Of a stretch of DNA of 64,000 nucleotides, positions 24,316 to 34,128 are shown piece after piece. A program made the position numbers and the translations under genes. This DNA is from Allobranchiibius huperziae (lineage in GTDB: Bacteria; Actinomycetota; Actinomycetes; Actinomycetales; Dermatophilaceae). Below the pieces are notes generated by a model. That model was not told the origin of the DNA. It saw nothing but the letters and a program-made list of their open reading frames with translations, and did not search any database. Within the stretch, counting starts at the first letter, position 1, and every line of letters starts with the position of its first letter. The stretch lies in contig NZ_JACCFW010000001.1 of assembly GCF_013410455.1 (NCBI RefSeq), positions 124,001-188,000 on the forward strand, given 5' to 3'.

Positions 24316-24336
24316 CCACATCGGGCAGGAACTCTC

Positions 24337-25938
24337 ATGTCGCATCCCACCTCCTCCACCTCCCACACGAGCACCAGGGCCACGCTGCCGGTCATCCTGC
24401 TGGCGCTGGCGACCGTCGTCTCGGCCGTGTCGTCGTTGCTGTCGGCGTTGCCGTCGATCGCCGTCGACACCCACGCGTCGCAGACGCAGCTGACCTGGAT
24501 TGTCGACGCGTACGCGCTGGCCTTCGCCTCGTTGCTGCTGCCCGCGGGCGCGCTCGGCGACCGGTTCGGCCGCCGCCGCACGCTGATGGTCGGGCTGGCC
24601 ATCTTCGCCGTGGCCGGCGCTGTCCCGCTGATTCAGGACGACACGACGACCCTCATCGTCGTCCGCGCCGCGATGGGCGTGGCAGCAGCGCTCGTCATGC
24701 CCGCCACCCTCTCGACGATCACCTCGTCGTTTCCCCGCGAACGCCGTGAGGTGGCCGTGGCGACCTGGGCCGGTGTCGCAGCCGTGGGCGCCGTCCTCGG
24801 TTTGTTCATCGCCGGGTTCGTCCTGCGGTGGTGGCAGTGGCACTCCGTCTTCCTGGCGAGCGCCGTCATGGCGGTGGTGGCGTTGATCGGCGTCGTGGTC
24901 GCCGTCCCGGAGTCGGCCGCGCCGGACGAGGCGTCGAACGACCCGCTCGGCGCACTGCTGTCGGTGAGCGCTCTCGTGCTCTTCGTCTACGCGATCGTCG
25001 AGGCGCCCACGACGGGATGGACCTCCGCGTCGACGCTGGCCATCATCGGCGCCTCCGTGGTGTTGGGCGCGCTCTTCCTCGCCTGGGAGGCTCGCGCGAC
25101 CCGCCCGCTGCTCGCCCTGCGGCATTTCCGGAACGTCGGCTTCTCCTCGGGATCGCTCTCGTTGGCGGCGATGTTCTTCGGCTTCTTCGGTTTCATCCTG
25201 CTTTTCCTGCAGTACCTGCAGCTGGTGCGCGGTTACAGCCCGCTGGAGGCAGCGTGCGCGATGCTGCCGCTGCCGCTCGGACTCATGCCGGCCGCGCGCG
25301 GCATGGCGCCACGCCTCGACGGGCGCCTGGGCCAGTGGGCGCAGAGCGCGATCGGACTGGGCACGATGGCGGCCGCGCTCTGGTGGCTGTCCCGCGCGGA
25401 CGGCGGCACGTCGTACTGGGTCGTCGCGATCGGGCTGTTCGTGCTGGGTGTCGGGGGAGGGCTGGCGATGCCGGCGGCCACCACCGCGATCACGAAGGCA
25501 CTGCCGAAGGCGGAGCAGGGAGTGGCGTCCGCCGTCAACGACCTGTCGCGCGAGCTCGGTGGAGCGGTCGGGATCGCGGCGCTGTCCAGCGTGGCGACCT
25601 CCGTCTACCGCGACCACCTCGACCTGCGGGCGATCCCGCCGCAGCTGCGTCACCTCGTGCTCGAGTCCGCGGCAGCGGGCACGCACGCGCCGGTGGCCGG
25701 GGTGCGGTCGGCGGCGCTCACGGCGTACACGACGGGACTGCAGCACGGTCTGCTCACCGCGGCCGGGCTGCTCGCTGCGGCGGCACTCGTCCTGGCCGCG
25801 TCGGCTCTCCTACGGCCGACCCGATCGCCGCGCCCGGTGGCGACGGTCGATCAGGGGGAGCCAGCAGTCAGCGCCGCAGCACCGCTACCCGGCCCAGATC
25901 GCCGGACGCCCAGCATGCTCCGTCGTGAGCGCAGCTGA
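24337..25938 (+). CDS. MFS transporter, DHA2 (14-helix) family
   Basis: A 533-aa drug:proton antiporter-type protein. The DHA2 features are the long hydrophobic profile (~14 helices), motif A GALGDRFGRRRTLMVGLAIF in loop 2-3, and TWIVDAYALAFASLLLPAG in helix 2. The ATG at 24337 has AGGA eight bases upstream. It is divergent from a TetR gene, so induction by an exported compound is likely. The last 71 bases overlap the convergent BNR-repeat gene. The C-terminus after residue ~500 is disordered. Confidence 0.92.
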   Translation: MSHPTSSTSHTSTRATLPVILLALATVVSAVSSLLSALPSIAVDTHASQTQLTWIVDAYALAFASLLLPAGALGDRFGRRRTLMVGLAIFAVAGAVPLIQDDTTTLIVVRAAMGVAAALVMPATLSTITSSFPRERREVAVATWAGVAAVGAVLGLFIAGFVLRWWQWHSVFLASAVMAVVALIGVVVAVPESAAPDEASNDPLGALLSVSALVLFVYAIVEAPTTGWTSASTLAIIGASVVLGALFLAWEARATRPLLALRHFRNVGFSSGSLSLAAMFFGFFGFILLFLQYLQLVRGYSPLEAACAMLPLPLGLMPAARGMAPRLDGRLGQWAQSAIGLGTMAAALWWLSRADGGTSYWVVAIGLFVLGVGGGLAMPAATTAITKALPKAEQGVASAVNDLSRELGGAVGIAALSSVATSVYRDHLDLRAIPPQLRHLVLESAAAGTHAPVAGVRSAALTAYTTGLQHGLLTAAGLLAAAALVLAASALLRPTRSPRPVATVDQGEPAVSAAAPLPGPDRRTPSMLRRERS

Positions 25939-26947
25939 CCGTGTCGAACTGCCCGGTGTCGAAGGTGTGCCAGTCGCGGCCCGCGTCGTAGGAGATGTCC
26001 GACCCGGTCAGTCCGACCGAGATGACCGTGGCGAACGTACGCGGCACGAACGTGACACCGGAGCGGTAGCCGGTCGGCTGGTGGGTGGCGCTGATCCACT
26101 TCGAACCGAACAGGGAGTACGCCGCGACGTTAGTGTTCGCCGCCGGTGCGTTGAAGTCGCCGCCCACCGCGACACCCAGGAACGGCGTACGGAACGCGAG
26201 GCCGAAGACCCCCGCGCTCGCGGAGCTGACGATCGGGGTGGACTGTGCCGTCCAGGTGAGGCCGCCGTCGCGGGAGTGGTAGATCCGCGAGACGGCGCCC
26301 CCGCCGGAGCCGAACCACGCGTCGCGGCCGAGGGTCGTGATGCACTCACCGCTCGCGGCGAACCCGGCCTCGCCGGTCTGGGCCGGCGGCATGCCGGCGT
26401 TCGGGAGGACCCGCCAGCTGCGGCCGCCGTCGCGGGTGGACAGGATCCGGAAGCGTCCGTCGACCGGGTCGCTGAGCACCAGCCCGTGCTGCCGGTTGGA
26501 GAAGGACATGCAGTCGAAGAACGCGGCCGGGTCGGTGTTGGTGTAGGAGAGCTGCCAGGTGCGCCCGCCGTCGGAGGTCGCGTAGAGCCGCGAATCGGTG
26601 CCGGTGCCGGCCGCCATGGCTACCGCGTGGGTCGCGTCGGTGGCCGAGATGTCGCGGAACTGCAGCGTGGAGGCGCCGGCCGGTGACCGGTTCTCCCACG
26701 TACGACCGCCGTCGACCGTCCGCAGCACCGTGCCGTCGTATCCGCCCAGCCACGCGACCTGGCGGCTGACCGCGGCCAGACCGCGGAAGTGGCTCGTGGA
26801 TCCGGTGGGCAGCAGCTGCCAGGACGGTGCGTGCGGACCTCGATGTCCGTGATCGGGCACCGCCGCGTGCGCGGGGCCGGTGACGACGAGTCCGAGGACC
26901 GTCAGGATCGCGGACAGCATGACCAGGAGTCGTCCTCGCAGCACCAT
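25868..26947 (-). CDS. Secreted BNR/Ycf48-like beta-propeller protein
   Basis: A 359-aa exported protein with a signal peptide at residues 1-~28 (LSAILTVLGLVVTGPAHAAV). Asp-box repeats are plain: TVDGGRTWEN, TSDGGRTWQL, TRDGGRSWRV, SRDGGLTWTA and SYDAGRDWHT, five copies spaced 50-75 residues apart. This is the pattern of a sialidase/Ycf48-like propeller. No sialidase catalytic Arg triad is evident, so it is probably a structural or assembly protein, not a glycosidase. Convergent with, and overlapping, the MFS gene. Confidence 0.8.
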   Translation of the reverse strand: MVLRGRLLVMLSAILTVLGLVVTGPAHAAVPDHGHRGPHAPSWQLLPTGSTSHFRGLAAVSRQVAWLGGYDGTVLRTVDGGRTWENRSPAGASTLQFRDISATDATHAVAMAAGTGTDSRLYATSDGGRTWQLSYTNTDPAAFFDCMSFSNRQHGLVLSDPVDGRFRILSTRDGGRSWRVLPNAGMPPAQTGEAGFAASGECITTLGRDAWFGSGGGAVSRIYHSRDGGLTWTAQSTPIVSSASAGVFGLAFRTPFLGVAVGGDFNAPAANTNVAAYSLFGSKWISATHQPTGYRSGVTFVPRTFATVISVGLTGSDISYDAGRDWHTFDTGQFDTVSCAHDGACWASGDLGRVAVLRR

Positions 26948-27029
26948 CCGGTCACGCTACTGCCGCCGTCGTTCGGGGGCCAGGGATCGAGCGGGCGGTA
27001 CGCCGGCCGGGCGCAACTACGATCGCCGG

Positions 27030-28673
27030 GTGAGTGCGAGCCTGGTGACCAAGAATCTCGCCGGCGGACACGCTCACCGCACGCTCTTCAGCGCGCTGGA
27101 TCTCACCGTCGCGCCCGGTGACGTGGTCGGTGTGGTCGGTGCCAACGGCGCCGGTAAGACGACGCTGCTGCGGATCCTCGCCGGCGATCTGGAGCCGCTC
27201 GACGGCACGGTGTCCACCTCGACCAGCGACGCGTTCGTGGGGTGGCTTCCCCAGGAGCACGAGCGGATCCCCGGCGAGACCATCGGCCGGTTCGTGGCCC
27301 GTCGTACGGGCGCCGAGGCCGCGACGTCGGCGATGGAGCGGGCCGCTACCGCGCTCGGCGAGGGGCCCGCGTCCAAGCAGGTCGACGACGCGTACGCGGA
27401 GAGCTTCGACCGCTGGATGGCCAGCGGGGCGCCGGATCTGGACGAACGCCTCCCTGCGGTGCTCGCCGACCTGGGTCTCGACGTGGGCCCGGACGCGCTG
27501 ATGACCTCGCTGTCGGGCGGGCAGGCCGCGCGGGCGGCGTTGGCCTCGTTGATGCTGAGCCGGTTCGACCTGGTGATGCTCGACGAGCCCACCAACGATT
27601 TGGACCTGGCCGGGTTGGACCGGCTCGAGGGGTTCGTCCGCGAGCTGCGCGCCGGGGTCGTGCTCGTCTCGCACGACCGCGAGTTCCTCTCCCGGGTGGT
27701 GACCCGTGTCGTCGAGCTCGACCTGGCCCAACGTCAGGTCGCGGTCTACGACGGCGGGTACGACGCGTTCCTGGAGGAGCGGGCCATCGCGCGCCGCCAT
27801 GCCCGGGAAGCGTACGAGGAGTTCGCCGACAAGAAGGCCGATCTCGTGAGCCGCGCTCGCACGCAACGGGAGTGGAGCTCCCAGGGTGTCCGCAACGCCA
27901 TGAAGAAGTCGCCGGACAACGACAAGATCCGCCGCAAGGCGCAGACGGAGTCCTCCGAGAAGCAGGGGCAGAAGGTCCGCCAGATGGAATCGCGGATCGC
28001 GCGTCTGGAGGAGGTGGCGGAGCCGCGCAAGGAGTGGGCGCTGCAGTTCACGATCGCCGGGGCGCCGCGTTCGAGTTCGGTCGTCGCCACGCTCGACGAT
28101 GCCACCGCGACCCTCGGCGACTTCACCCTCGGGCCCGTCACGCTCCAGATCAGCGCGGGCGACCGGATCGGCGTCACCGGCCCCAACGGCGCCGGCAAGT
28201 CGACCTTGCTACGGCTGCTGCTCGGACGGCTTGCTCCCACGACCGGTCGAGCGGGCCTCGGCGCCTCGGTCGCGGTGGGCGAGATCGACCAGGCCCGCAC
28301 TGGACTGGCCGAGGACCTGTCCCTGGGCGATGCGTTCGAGGCCGCGATGCCTCAGATGAATCCCGCCGACATCCGCACGCTGCTCGCGAAGTTCGGTCTC
28401 AAGGCCGACCAGGTCACCAGCCTGGTCAGCCGGCTCTCACCCGGGGAGCGCACACGCGCCGCGATGGCGCTGCTGCAGGCGCGCGGGGTCAACCTCCTGG
28501 TCCTGGACGAGCCCACCAACCACCTCGACCTGCCGGCCATCGAGCAGCTCGAGCAGGCACTCGAGTCCTACGACGGAGCCCTGCTGCTCGTCTCGCACGA
28601 CCGGCGACTGCTGGACAACGTCCGCCTGGACCACCGCTGGCAGGTACAGGACGGCACAGTCACGGCCCTGTAG
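27030..28673 (+). CDS. ABC-F family ATPase
   Basis: A 547-aa soluble protein with two tandem ABC cassettes and no membrane domain. Walker A motifs are GANGAGKTTL and GPNGAGKSTL, signatures LSGGQAARAALAS and LSPGERTRAAMAL, and Walker B MLDEPTNDLDL and VLDEPTNHLDL. The linker between cassettes is rich in charged helical residues (EWALQFTIAG preceded by QMESRIARLEEV). ABC-F proteins act on the ribosome, in translation control or antibiotic resistance; which applies here cannot be told. GTG start. Confidence 0.93.
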   Translation: MSASLVTKNLAGGHAHRTLFSALDLTVAPGDVVGVVGANGAGKTTLLRILAGDLEPLDGTVSTSTSDAFVGWLPQEHERIPGETIGRFVARRTGAEAATSAMERAATALGEGPASKQVDDAYAESFDRWMASGAPDLDERLPAVLADLGLDVGPDALMTSLSGGQAARAALASLMLSRFDLVMLDEPTNDLDLAGLDRLEGFVRELRAGVVLVSHDREFLSRVVTRVVELDLAQRQVAVYDGGYDAFLEERAIARRHAREAYEEFADKKADLVSRARTQREWSSQGVRNAMKKSPDNDKIRRKAQTESSEKQGQKVRQMESRIARLEEVAEPRKEWALQFTIAGAPRSSSVVATLDDATATLGDFTLGPVTLQISAGDRIGVTGPNGAGKSTLLRLLLGRLAPTTGRAGLGASVAVGEIDQARTGLAEDLSLGDAFEAAMPQMNPADIRTLLAKFGLKADQVTSLVSRLSPGERTRAAMALLQARGVNLLVLDEPTNHLDLPAIEQLEQALESYDGALLLVSHDRRLLDNVRLDHRWQVQDGTVTAL

Positions 28674-28718
28674 CCGGGCTGACGCGCCGCGCGCCGACCG
28701 GCTGTGCAGGATGGATGC

Positions 28719-29678
28719 ATGGATCCCGTGGTCGTCGTCGGTGGAGGCATCTCGGGGGTCGCGTGCGCGCGGGCGTTGACCGAGGGCGGCGCCGACGTGA
28801 CGCTGCTCGACCAGGGCCGTCGCCTCGGCGGGCGGATGGCCGTGCGCACGGTCGATGGTCACGCGGTCGACACCGGCGCGTCGTATTTCACGGTGAGCGA
28901 CGACCGGTTCGCCGCAGTCGTCTCCGACTGGCAGGGGCGCGGGCTCGCACGCGAGTGGACCGACACCTTCCAGGTGTACGACGACGGCGAGCGTGGCGAC
29001 CCGAAGCAAGGCTCGATGCGCTGGGCGTCCCCGAGCGGGTTGCGTTCGCTCGTCGAGGATCTGGCGGCGGGTCTGCGCACGGAACAGAGCAAGGTCCAGG
29101 TCGTGACGCGGGACGAGCAGACCGGTGCCCTCGCGGTGGACGGCCGTCCGGCGGGCACGGTGGTGCTGGCGATGCCCGACCCGCAGGCGTATCGCCTGCT
29201 CGACCCGTCGCTGCACTCACGGTCGGTGCTCACCGACGACTACGCCCCGACGCTGGCGTTGCTCGCAGGGTGGGAACGCCGTTCGTGGAACCAGGGATTC
29301 GACGGTGCATTCGTCAACGGTGACCCGCATCTGACCTGGATCGCCGACGACGGCGCTCGCCGCGGCGACGGTGCTCCGGTGCTGGTCGCGCACGCGACCG
29401 AGGAACTGGCCAGGCAGCATCTCGCCGACCCGGACGCGGCCGAGCCAGTGATGCTCGCATCGCTCACCGGCCTGCTCGACATTCGTGACCGGCCGACCTG
29501 GTCACGCGTGCAGCGCTGGTCGTTCGCGCACCCCGCGGGCACCCGCGAGGACGCCTTCCACCTCGGCGACGACGGCATCGGCTTCTGCGGCGACTCGTGG
29601 TCGGACAAGCCCCGGGTCGAGGCGGCATGGCTGTCGGGGACGCAGCTCGCCGACGCGATCCTCGACCGACGCCGGTGA
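28719..29678 (+). CDS. FAD-dependent oxidoreductase, renalase/amine oxidase-like
   Basis: A 319-aa flavoprotein. The N-terminal dinucleotide motif VVVVGGGISGVACARALTEG and the GGRM block (LDQGRRLGGRMAVRTVDG) are typical of the NAD(P)/FAD-dependent amine oxidase or renalase-like group. The C-terminal FCGDSWSDKPRVEAAWLSGT closes the FAD site. The natural substrate is unknown. The ATG at 28719 has AGGATGG upstream. It precedes the dehalogenase-like gene by 46 bases on the same strand and may share a transcript. Confidence 0.85.
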   Translation: MDPVVVVGGGISGVACARALTEGGADVTLLDQGRRLGGRMAVRTVDGHAVDTGASYFTVSDDRFAAVVSDWQGRGLAREWTDTFQVYDDGERGDPKQGSMRWASPSGLRSLVEDLAAGLRTEQSKVQVVTRDEQTGALAVDGRPAGTVVLAMPDPQAYRLLDPSLHSRSVLTDDYAPTLALLAGWERRSWNQGFDGAFVNGDPHLTWIADDGARRGDGAPVLVAHATEELARQHLADPDAAEPVMLASLTGLLDIRDRPTWSRVQRWSFAHPAGTREDAFHLGDDGIGFCGDSWSDKPRVEAAWLSGTQLADAILDRRR

Positions 29679-29724
29679 CGTTGCCGCGCCCGATGAACCG
29701 CGTCGTGCTGGGAGGCTGACAAGC

Positions 29725-30630
29725 ATGGAGGTCTACCGCACCCCCGACGCCGCCTTCGCGCAACTGCCGGACTTTCCATGGGAGCCGGCGTACGCCCAGG
29801 TCGCGGATCCGGACGGCGGGACGATGCGGATGGCGTACGTCGACGTCGGACCCGTCGACGGACCGGTGGCTCTGCTGCTGCACGGCGAGCCGTCCTGGTC
29901 CTTCCTCTACCGCCACGTGATTCGCGAGCTCGCGGACCACGGGATCCGATGTGTGGCACCCGATCTGATCGGGTTCGGGCGGTCGGATAAGCCGCTGCAC
30001 GCGTCCGACTACTCCTACGCCCGGCTGGTCGAGTGGACCCGCGAGCTGGTGCTGGAGCACCTGCAACTGCGCGAGATCACCCTGGTCGGCCAGGACTGGG
30101 GCGGACTGATCGGGCTGAGGCTGCTCGCCGAGCACCCCGACCGCTTTGTCCGCGTGGTCGCGGCCAACACCGGACTGCCGACCGGCGACGTCGACATGCC
30201 GGAGGTCTGGTGGCGCTTCCGCCGCGCCGTGGAGAAGGCGCAGGTGCTCGACATCGGTCGGCTGGTCGACGGTGGGTGCGCGCGCCCGATGACCCCGCAA
30301 GTGCGCGCCGCGTACGACGCGCCGTTCCCGGACGAACGCGCCAAGGCGGGTCCGCGCGCGATGCCCGGCCTCGTGCCGACCCGACCCGACGACCCGGCCA
30401 GTGACGCGAATCGTGCCGCGTGGCTGATGCTCTCGACCTGCGAACTGCCCTTCCTGCTGCCGTTCAGCGACGCCGATCCGATCACTGCGGCGATGGCACC
30501 CATCCTGCGCCGGCACGTCCCGGGCGCCCGGGATCGGAGCCACCCCACGATCGAGCGCGCCGGTCACTTCCTGCAGGAGGACGCGGGTCCGGAACTGGGC
30601 CAGGTCATCGCGCAGTTCATGCAGCGCTGA
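29725..30630 (+). CDS. Haloalkane dehalogenase-like alpha/beta hydrolase
   Basis: A 301-aa protein of the haloalkane dehalogenase (HLD-I) type, which hydrolyses C-halogen bonds. The HGEPSW block (residues 53-58) gives the oxyanion hole and halide-binding Trp58. The nucleophile is Asp124 in GQDWGG, an Asp rather than Ser, as required for dehalogenases. The catalytic His is expected in AGHFLQEDAG at the end. The start at 29725 follows GGGAGG. An epoxide hydrolase activity cannot be excluded from sequence alone. Same strand as the upstream flavoprotein. Confidence 0.88.
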   Translation: MEVYRTPDAAFAQLPDFPWEPAYAQVADPDGGTMRMAYVDVGPVDGPVALLLHGEPSWSFLYRHVIRELADHGIRCVAPDLIGFGRSDKPLHASDYSYARLVEWTRELVLEHLQLREITLVGQDWGGLIGLRLLAEHPDRFVRVVAANTGLPTGDVDMPEVWWRFRRAVEKAQVLDIGRLVDGGCARPMTPQVRAAYDAPFPDERAKAGPRAMPGLVPTRPDDPASDANRAAWLMLSTCELPFLLPFSDADPITAAMAPILRRHVPGARDRSHPTIERAGHFLQEDAGPELGQVIAQFMQR

Positions 30631-30675
30631 CACCGGCGCGAGTGCCCCTCGTCGACCGTCGGATGCGGCCTCGAC

Positions 30676-31503
30676 TCAGCCGGTCTGACCCTCGTCGCGG
30701 CTCTCGGCGATGCGGTGCGACGTACGCAGCAGGCGCAGGCCGGTGACGAGCACCAGCCCGCCGACCAGGTTGCCGAACGCCGACCATCCGAGAGCACCCA
30801 GCCAGTCGAGGTAGCCGTAATCCGCTCGACCGGTCAGCAGCCCGGCGAACATCAGGATCGAGTCCAGCACGGAGTGGAAGAGCTGGGCTCCGACGAGCAC
30901 GAACGACATCATCACCGCGGCCATCGCGCGGACCCCGAGGTTCTCCGTCGCGTGCTGCATCCGGGTCAGCAGCGTGATGACCGCTCCGGCGAGCACCGCG
31001 AGGAAGAACGAGCGGAACGAGACGCCGAGGTGGGCGTAGTGGGAGCCCGCCTTGATCGCGGCGTCGTGTACGTCGGGCAGGGCCACCACGATCATCCCCG
31101 CCATGGCGAAACCGGCGACCAGGTTGGCGGCCAACGTCACGACCCACAGCCGCACCAGTTGCGTGAGGGTGCCCACCTTGGCGACCACGGAGATGACCGG
31201 CACGAGGAAGTTCTCGGTGAACAGCTCGCTGCTGGCCAACAGCAGCGCCACGAAGCCGATGGTGAACGCCAGCGAGGCCAGTAGGGCGTCGCCGGTCTTG
31301 GCCTCCACGACCAGGTAGATCAGCACCCCCACCCCGACGTCGACACCGCCCAGGAAACCGGTCGACAGCAGCGGTAGTAGCGGCCGATCCAGCCTGTCGT
31401 GCCCCTCGTCGACCAGTCGTTCGTAGGCCTGCTCCAACTCCGGCTCGTCACGCGAGCCCTTGGCCGAGGTGATGCTCTGGGAACCGCCGGAGTCTTCGTT
31501 CAC
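30676..31503 (-). CDS. Formate/nitrite transporter (FNT) family protein
   Basis: A 275-aa protein with about six transmembrane helices and a charged cytoplasmic N-terminus (~45 residues). The FNT fold is a pentameric channel for small monovalent anions. ASSELFTENFLVPVISVVAK is the conserved family segment, and LWVVTLAANLVAGFAMAGM follows. The GTG start at 31503 has no good ribosome-binding site. The substrate, such as formate or nitrite, is not evident. The helical C-terminus ends LLRTSHRIAESRDEGQTG. Confidence 0.85.
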   Translation of the reverse strand: MNEDSGGSQSITSAKGSRDEPELEQAYERLVDEGHDRLDRPLLPLLSTGFLGGVDVGVGVLIYLVVEAKTGDALLASLAFTIGFVALLLASSELFTENFLVPVISVVAKVGTLTQLVRLWVVTLAANLVAGFAMAGMIVVALPDVHDAAIKAGSHYAHLGVSFRSFFLAVLAGAVITLLTRMQHATENLGVRAMAAVMMSFVLVGAQLFHSVLDSILMFAGLLTGRADYGYLDWLGALGWSAFGNLVGGLVLVTGLRLLRTSHRIAESRDEGQTG

Positions 31504-31650
31504 GCGCGCGGCCGCGGCCGGCGTGATGGGTACGTCATGACGCCACGCTATGTGCCGCGGGGGGAGCCCTGCTCGGGTCGGCGCTCGCGTGGACGCGGGC
31601 GACGTTTGAGCGAATGCTGTGAGGAGCGCCGCGGACGGTTAGATGGGGAC

Positions 31651-34128
31651 GTGCCCGATGACCCGATCGACCACTTCGTTCACGTCCGCGGAGCCAGCGA
31701 GCACAACCTCAAGCACATCGACGTCGACCTCCCGCGCGACGCGATGGTCGCCTTCACCGGAGTCTCCGGATCCGGCAAGTCCTCGCTGGCCTTCGGCACG
31801 CTCTACGCCGAGGCGCAGCGGCGCTACTTCGAGTCGGTGGCGCCGTACGCGCGCCGGTTGCTGCAGCAGGTGGGCGCGCCGCACGTGCAGGAGATCACCG
31901 GGCTGCCACCGGCAGTGGCATTGCAGCAACGGCGCGGCGCCCCGAGCTCCCGCTCGACGGTCGGCACGCTGACCACGCTGTCGAACCTGTTGCGGATGCT
32001 CTACTCGCGCGCCGGCACCTACCCGCAGGGCGCGAAACGTCTGGGGGCGGAGGCGTTCTCGCCGAACACCGCTGCCGGCGCATGTCCGGTGTGCCACGGA
32101 CTCGGCGAGGTGCACGACGTGGCCGAAGACCTGTTGGTGCCGGACCCGTCGCTCAGCATCCGCGACGGCGCGATCGCCGCGTGGCCGGGAGCCTGGCAGG
32201 GCAAGAACCTGCTGCGCATCACCAAGACCGTCGGCATCGACGTCGACGTCCCGTGGCGCGACCTGGCCCGCAAGGACCGCGATTGGCTGCTCTACACCGA
32301 CGAGCAGCCGCGGGTGCTCGTCGATCGCCGCGGCGAGGCCGACGACTCCACCGGCCGCGACTACTACGGCACCTTCTGGAGCGCGCGCAAGTACGTGCGA
32401 CACACGCTGGCCGACACCAAGAGCCAGATGATGCGCGACAAGGCGATGCGCTTCGTACGCAGCGACACCTGCACCGCGTGCGGTGGCACCGGGTTGCAGC
32501 CCGACTCGCTGGCGGTCACCGTCCGCGGCCTGAACATCGCGGCGACGAACGCGCTCTCATTCGTCGAGCTGACCGCACTCCTGCGGCCGGTCGCCGAGCT
32601 GACGCACGCGGGCGCCGCGACGTCGTACGCCGACTCCGGGGAAGCGACCGAGGTGGCGGTGCGCCTCGCCGGCGACCTGGTGAGCCGGGTGCAGGTGCTG
32701 CTCGACCTCGGGCTGGGCTACCTGTCGCTGGGGCGCAGCTCCACGACGCTGTCGCCCGGCGAGGCGCAGCGGCTGCGCATCGCCACCCAGCTGCGGTCGG
32801 GTCTCTTCGGGGTGGTCTACGTCCTCGACGAGCCGTCCGCGGGGCTGCACCCCGCCGACGCCGCGCCGCTGCTGGACGTGCTGGACCGGCTGAAGAGCTC
32901 GGGCAACTCCCTCTTCGTGGTCGAGCACGACCTGGACGTCGTACGCCGCGCCGACTGGATCATCGACATCGGCCCTGGGGCCGGCGAGCACGGGGGACAG
33001 GTGCTCTACTCCGGCCCGGTCGACGGCCTCGAGCAGGTCGAGGAGTCGGTCACCGGCGACTATCTCTTCGGTCGCGCGGAGCCGCTGGAGCGCCCGGGTC
33101 GCTCGCCGCACGGGTGGCTGCACCTGCAGGGGATCACCCGGCACAACCTGTCCGACCTCAGCGTCGACGTGCCGCTGTGCGTGCTGACGGCCGTCACCGG
33201 CGTGTCCGGGTCGGGTAAGTCGACGCTGGTCACCCAGGTGCTGTCGGAGCTGGTACGTCAGCACCTCGGGCAGGCGAGCGACGACGAGGAGGAGACGGCG
33301 TTCGCGGTGGACGTCGACGATGCGACCGGACTGGAGTCGTTCGACCGGCTCGTGCGGGTCGACCAACGCCCGATCGGGCGCACTCCGCGTTCGAACCTCG
33401 CGACGTACACAGGGCTCTTCGATGCGGTGCGCAAGCTGTACGCCGCCACTTCGGAGGCCCGCGAGCGCGGGTACGGCGTGGGCCGGTTCTCCTTCAACGT
33501 CGCCGAGGGACGGTGCGAGACCTGCCAGGGCGAGGGGTTCGTGTCCGTCGAGCTGCTCTTCCTGCCCGGCACGTACGCGCCGTGCCCCACCTGCCACGGC
33601 GCGCGCTACAACGCGGAGACCCTGGAGATCCAGTACCGCGGCAGGAACATCGCCGACGTGCTGGCGCTGTCCGTCGAGGAGGCCGCCGACTTCCTGGCCG
33701 ACGTGCCTTCGGCCGCCCGCAGCCTGACTACGCTGCGCGAGGTCGGGCTGGGCTATCTGCGGCTGGGTCAGCCGGCGACCGAGCTCAGCGGCGGCGAGGC
33801 CCAGCGGATCAAGCTGGCGACCGAGCTGCAGCGCGCCCGCCGCGGGCACGCGCTCTACCTGCTCGACGAGCCAACCGCCGGGTTGCACCCCGCCGACATC
33901 GCGCTGCTGGTGCGGCAGCTGCACCGGCTCGTCGACGCCGGCAACACCGTGGTGCTGGTCGAGCACGACCTGGACACCATCGCCAGCGCGGACTGGGTGA
34001 TCGACCTCGGGCCGGGCGGCGGCGACGCTGGGGGCCATGTGGTGGCGACCGGCACGCCCGGGGAGGTCGCCGCAGCCACCGGCAGTGCGACCGCGCCGTA
34101 CCTGCGCGCCCGCCTGACCGACTCTTAG
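31651..34128 (+). CDS. UvrA-like ABC ATPase (UvrA2/drug-resistance type)
   Basis: An 825-aa protein, shorter than classical UvrA (~940). Two ABC modules are present with K43 (GVSGSGKSSL) and K523 (GVSGSGKSTL) and signatures LSPGEAQRL and LSGGEAQRI. Zinc-binding CxxC sets occur in ACPVCHGLGEV, CTACGGTGLQ and CETCQGEGFV/CPTCHGARY. UvrA2-type proteins lack part of the UvrB-binding region and are linked to resistance to DNA-binding drugs; this assignment rests on length and layout. GTG start. The stop overlaps the convergent SGNH gene by four bases. Confidence 0.85.
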   Translation: MPDDPIDHFVHVRGASEHNLKHIDVDLPRDAMVAFTGVSGSGKSSLAFGTLYAEAQRRYFESVAPYARRLLQQVGAPHVQEITGLPPAVALQQRRGAPSSRSTVGTLTTLSNLLRMLYSRAGTYPQGAKRLGAEAFSPNTAAGACPVCHGLGEVHDVAEDLLVPDPSLSIRDGAIAAWPGAWQGKNLLRITKTVGIDVDVPWRDLARKDRDWLLYTDEQPRVLVDRRGEADDSTGRDYYGTFWSARKYVRHTLADTKSQMMRDKAMRFVRSDTCTACGGTGLQPDSLAVTVRGLNIAATNALSFVELTALLRPVAELTHAGAATSYADSGEATEVAVRLAGDLVSRVQVLLDLGLGYLSLGRSSTTLSPGEAQRLRIATQLRSGLFGVVYVLDEPSAGLHPADAAPLLDVLDRLKSSGNSLFVVEHDLDVVRRADWIIDIGPGAGEHGGQVLYSGPVDGLEQVEESVTGDYLFGRAEPLERPGRSPHGWLHLQGITRHNLSDLSVDVPLCVLTAVTGVSGSGKSTLVTQVLSELVRQHLGQASDDEEETAFAVDVDDATGLESFDRLVRVDQRPIGRTPRSNLATYTGLFDAVRKLYAATSEARERGYGVGRFSFNVAEGRCETCQGEGFVSVELLFLPGTYAPCPTCHGARYNAETLEIQYRGRNIADVLALSVEEAADFLADVPSAARSLTTLREVGLGYLRLGQPATELSGGEAQRIKLATELQRARRGHALYLLDEPTAGLHPADIALLVRQLHRLVDAGNTVVLVEHDLDTIASADWVIDLGPGGGDAGGHVVATGTPGEVAAATGSATAPYLRARLTDS

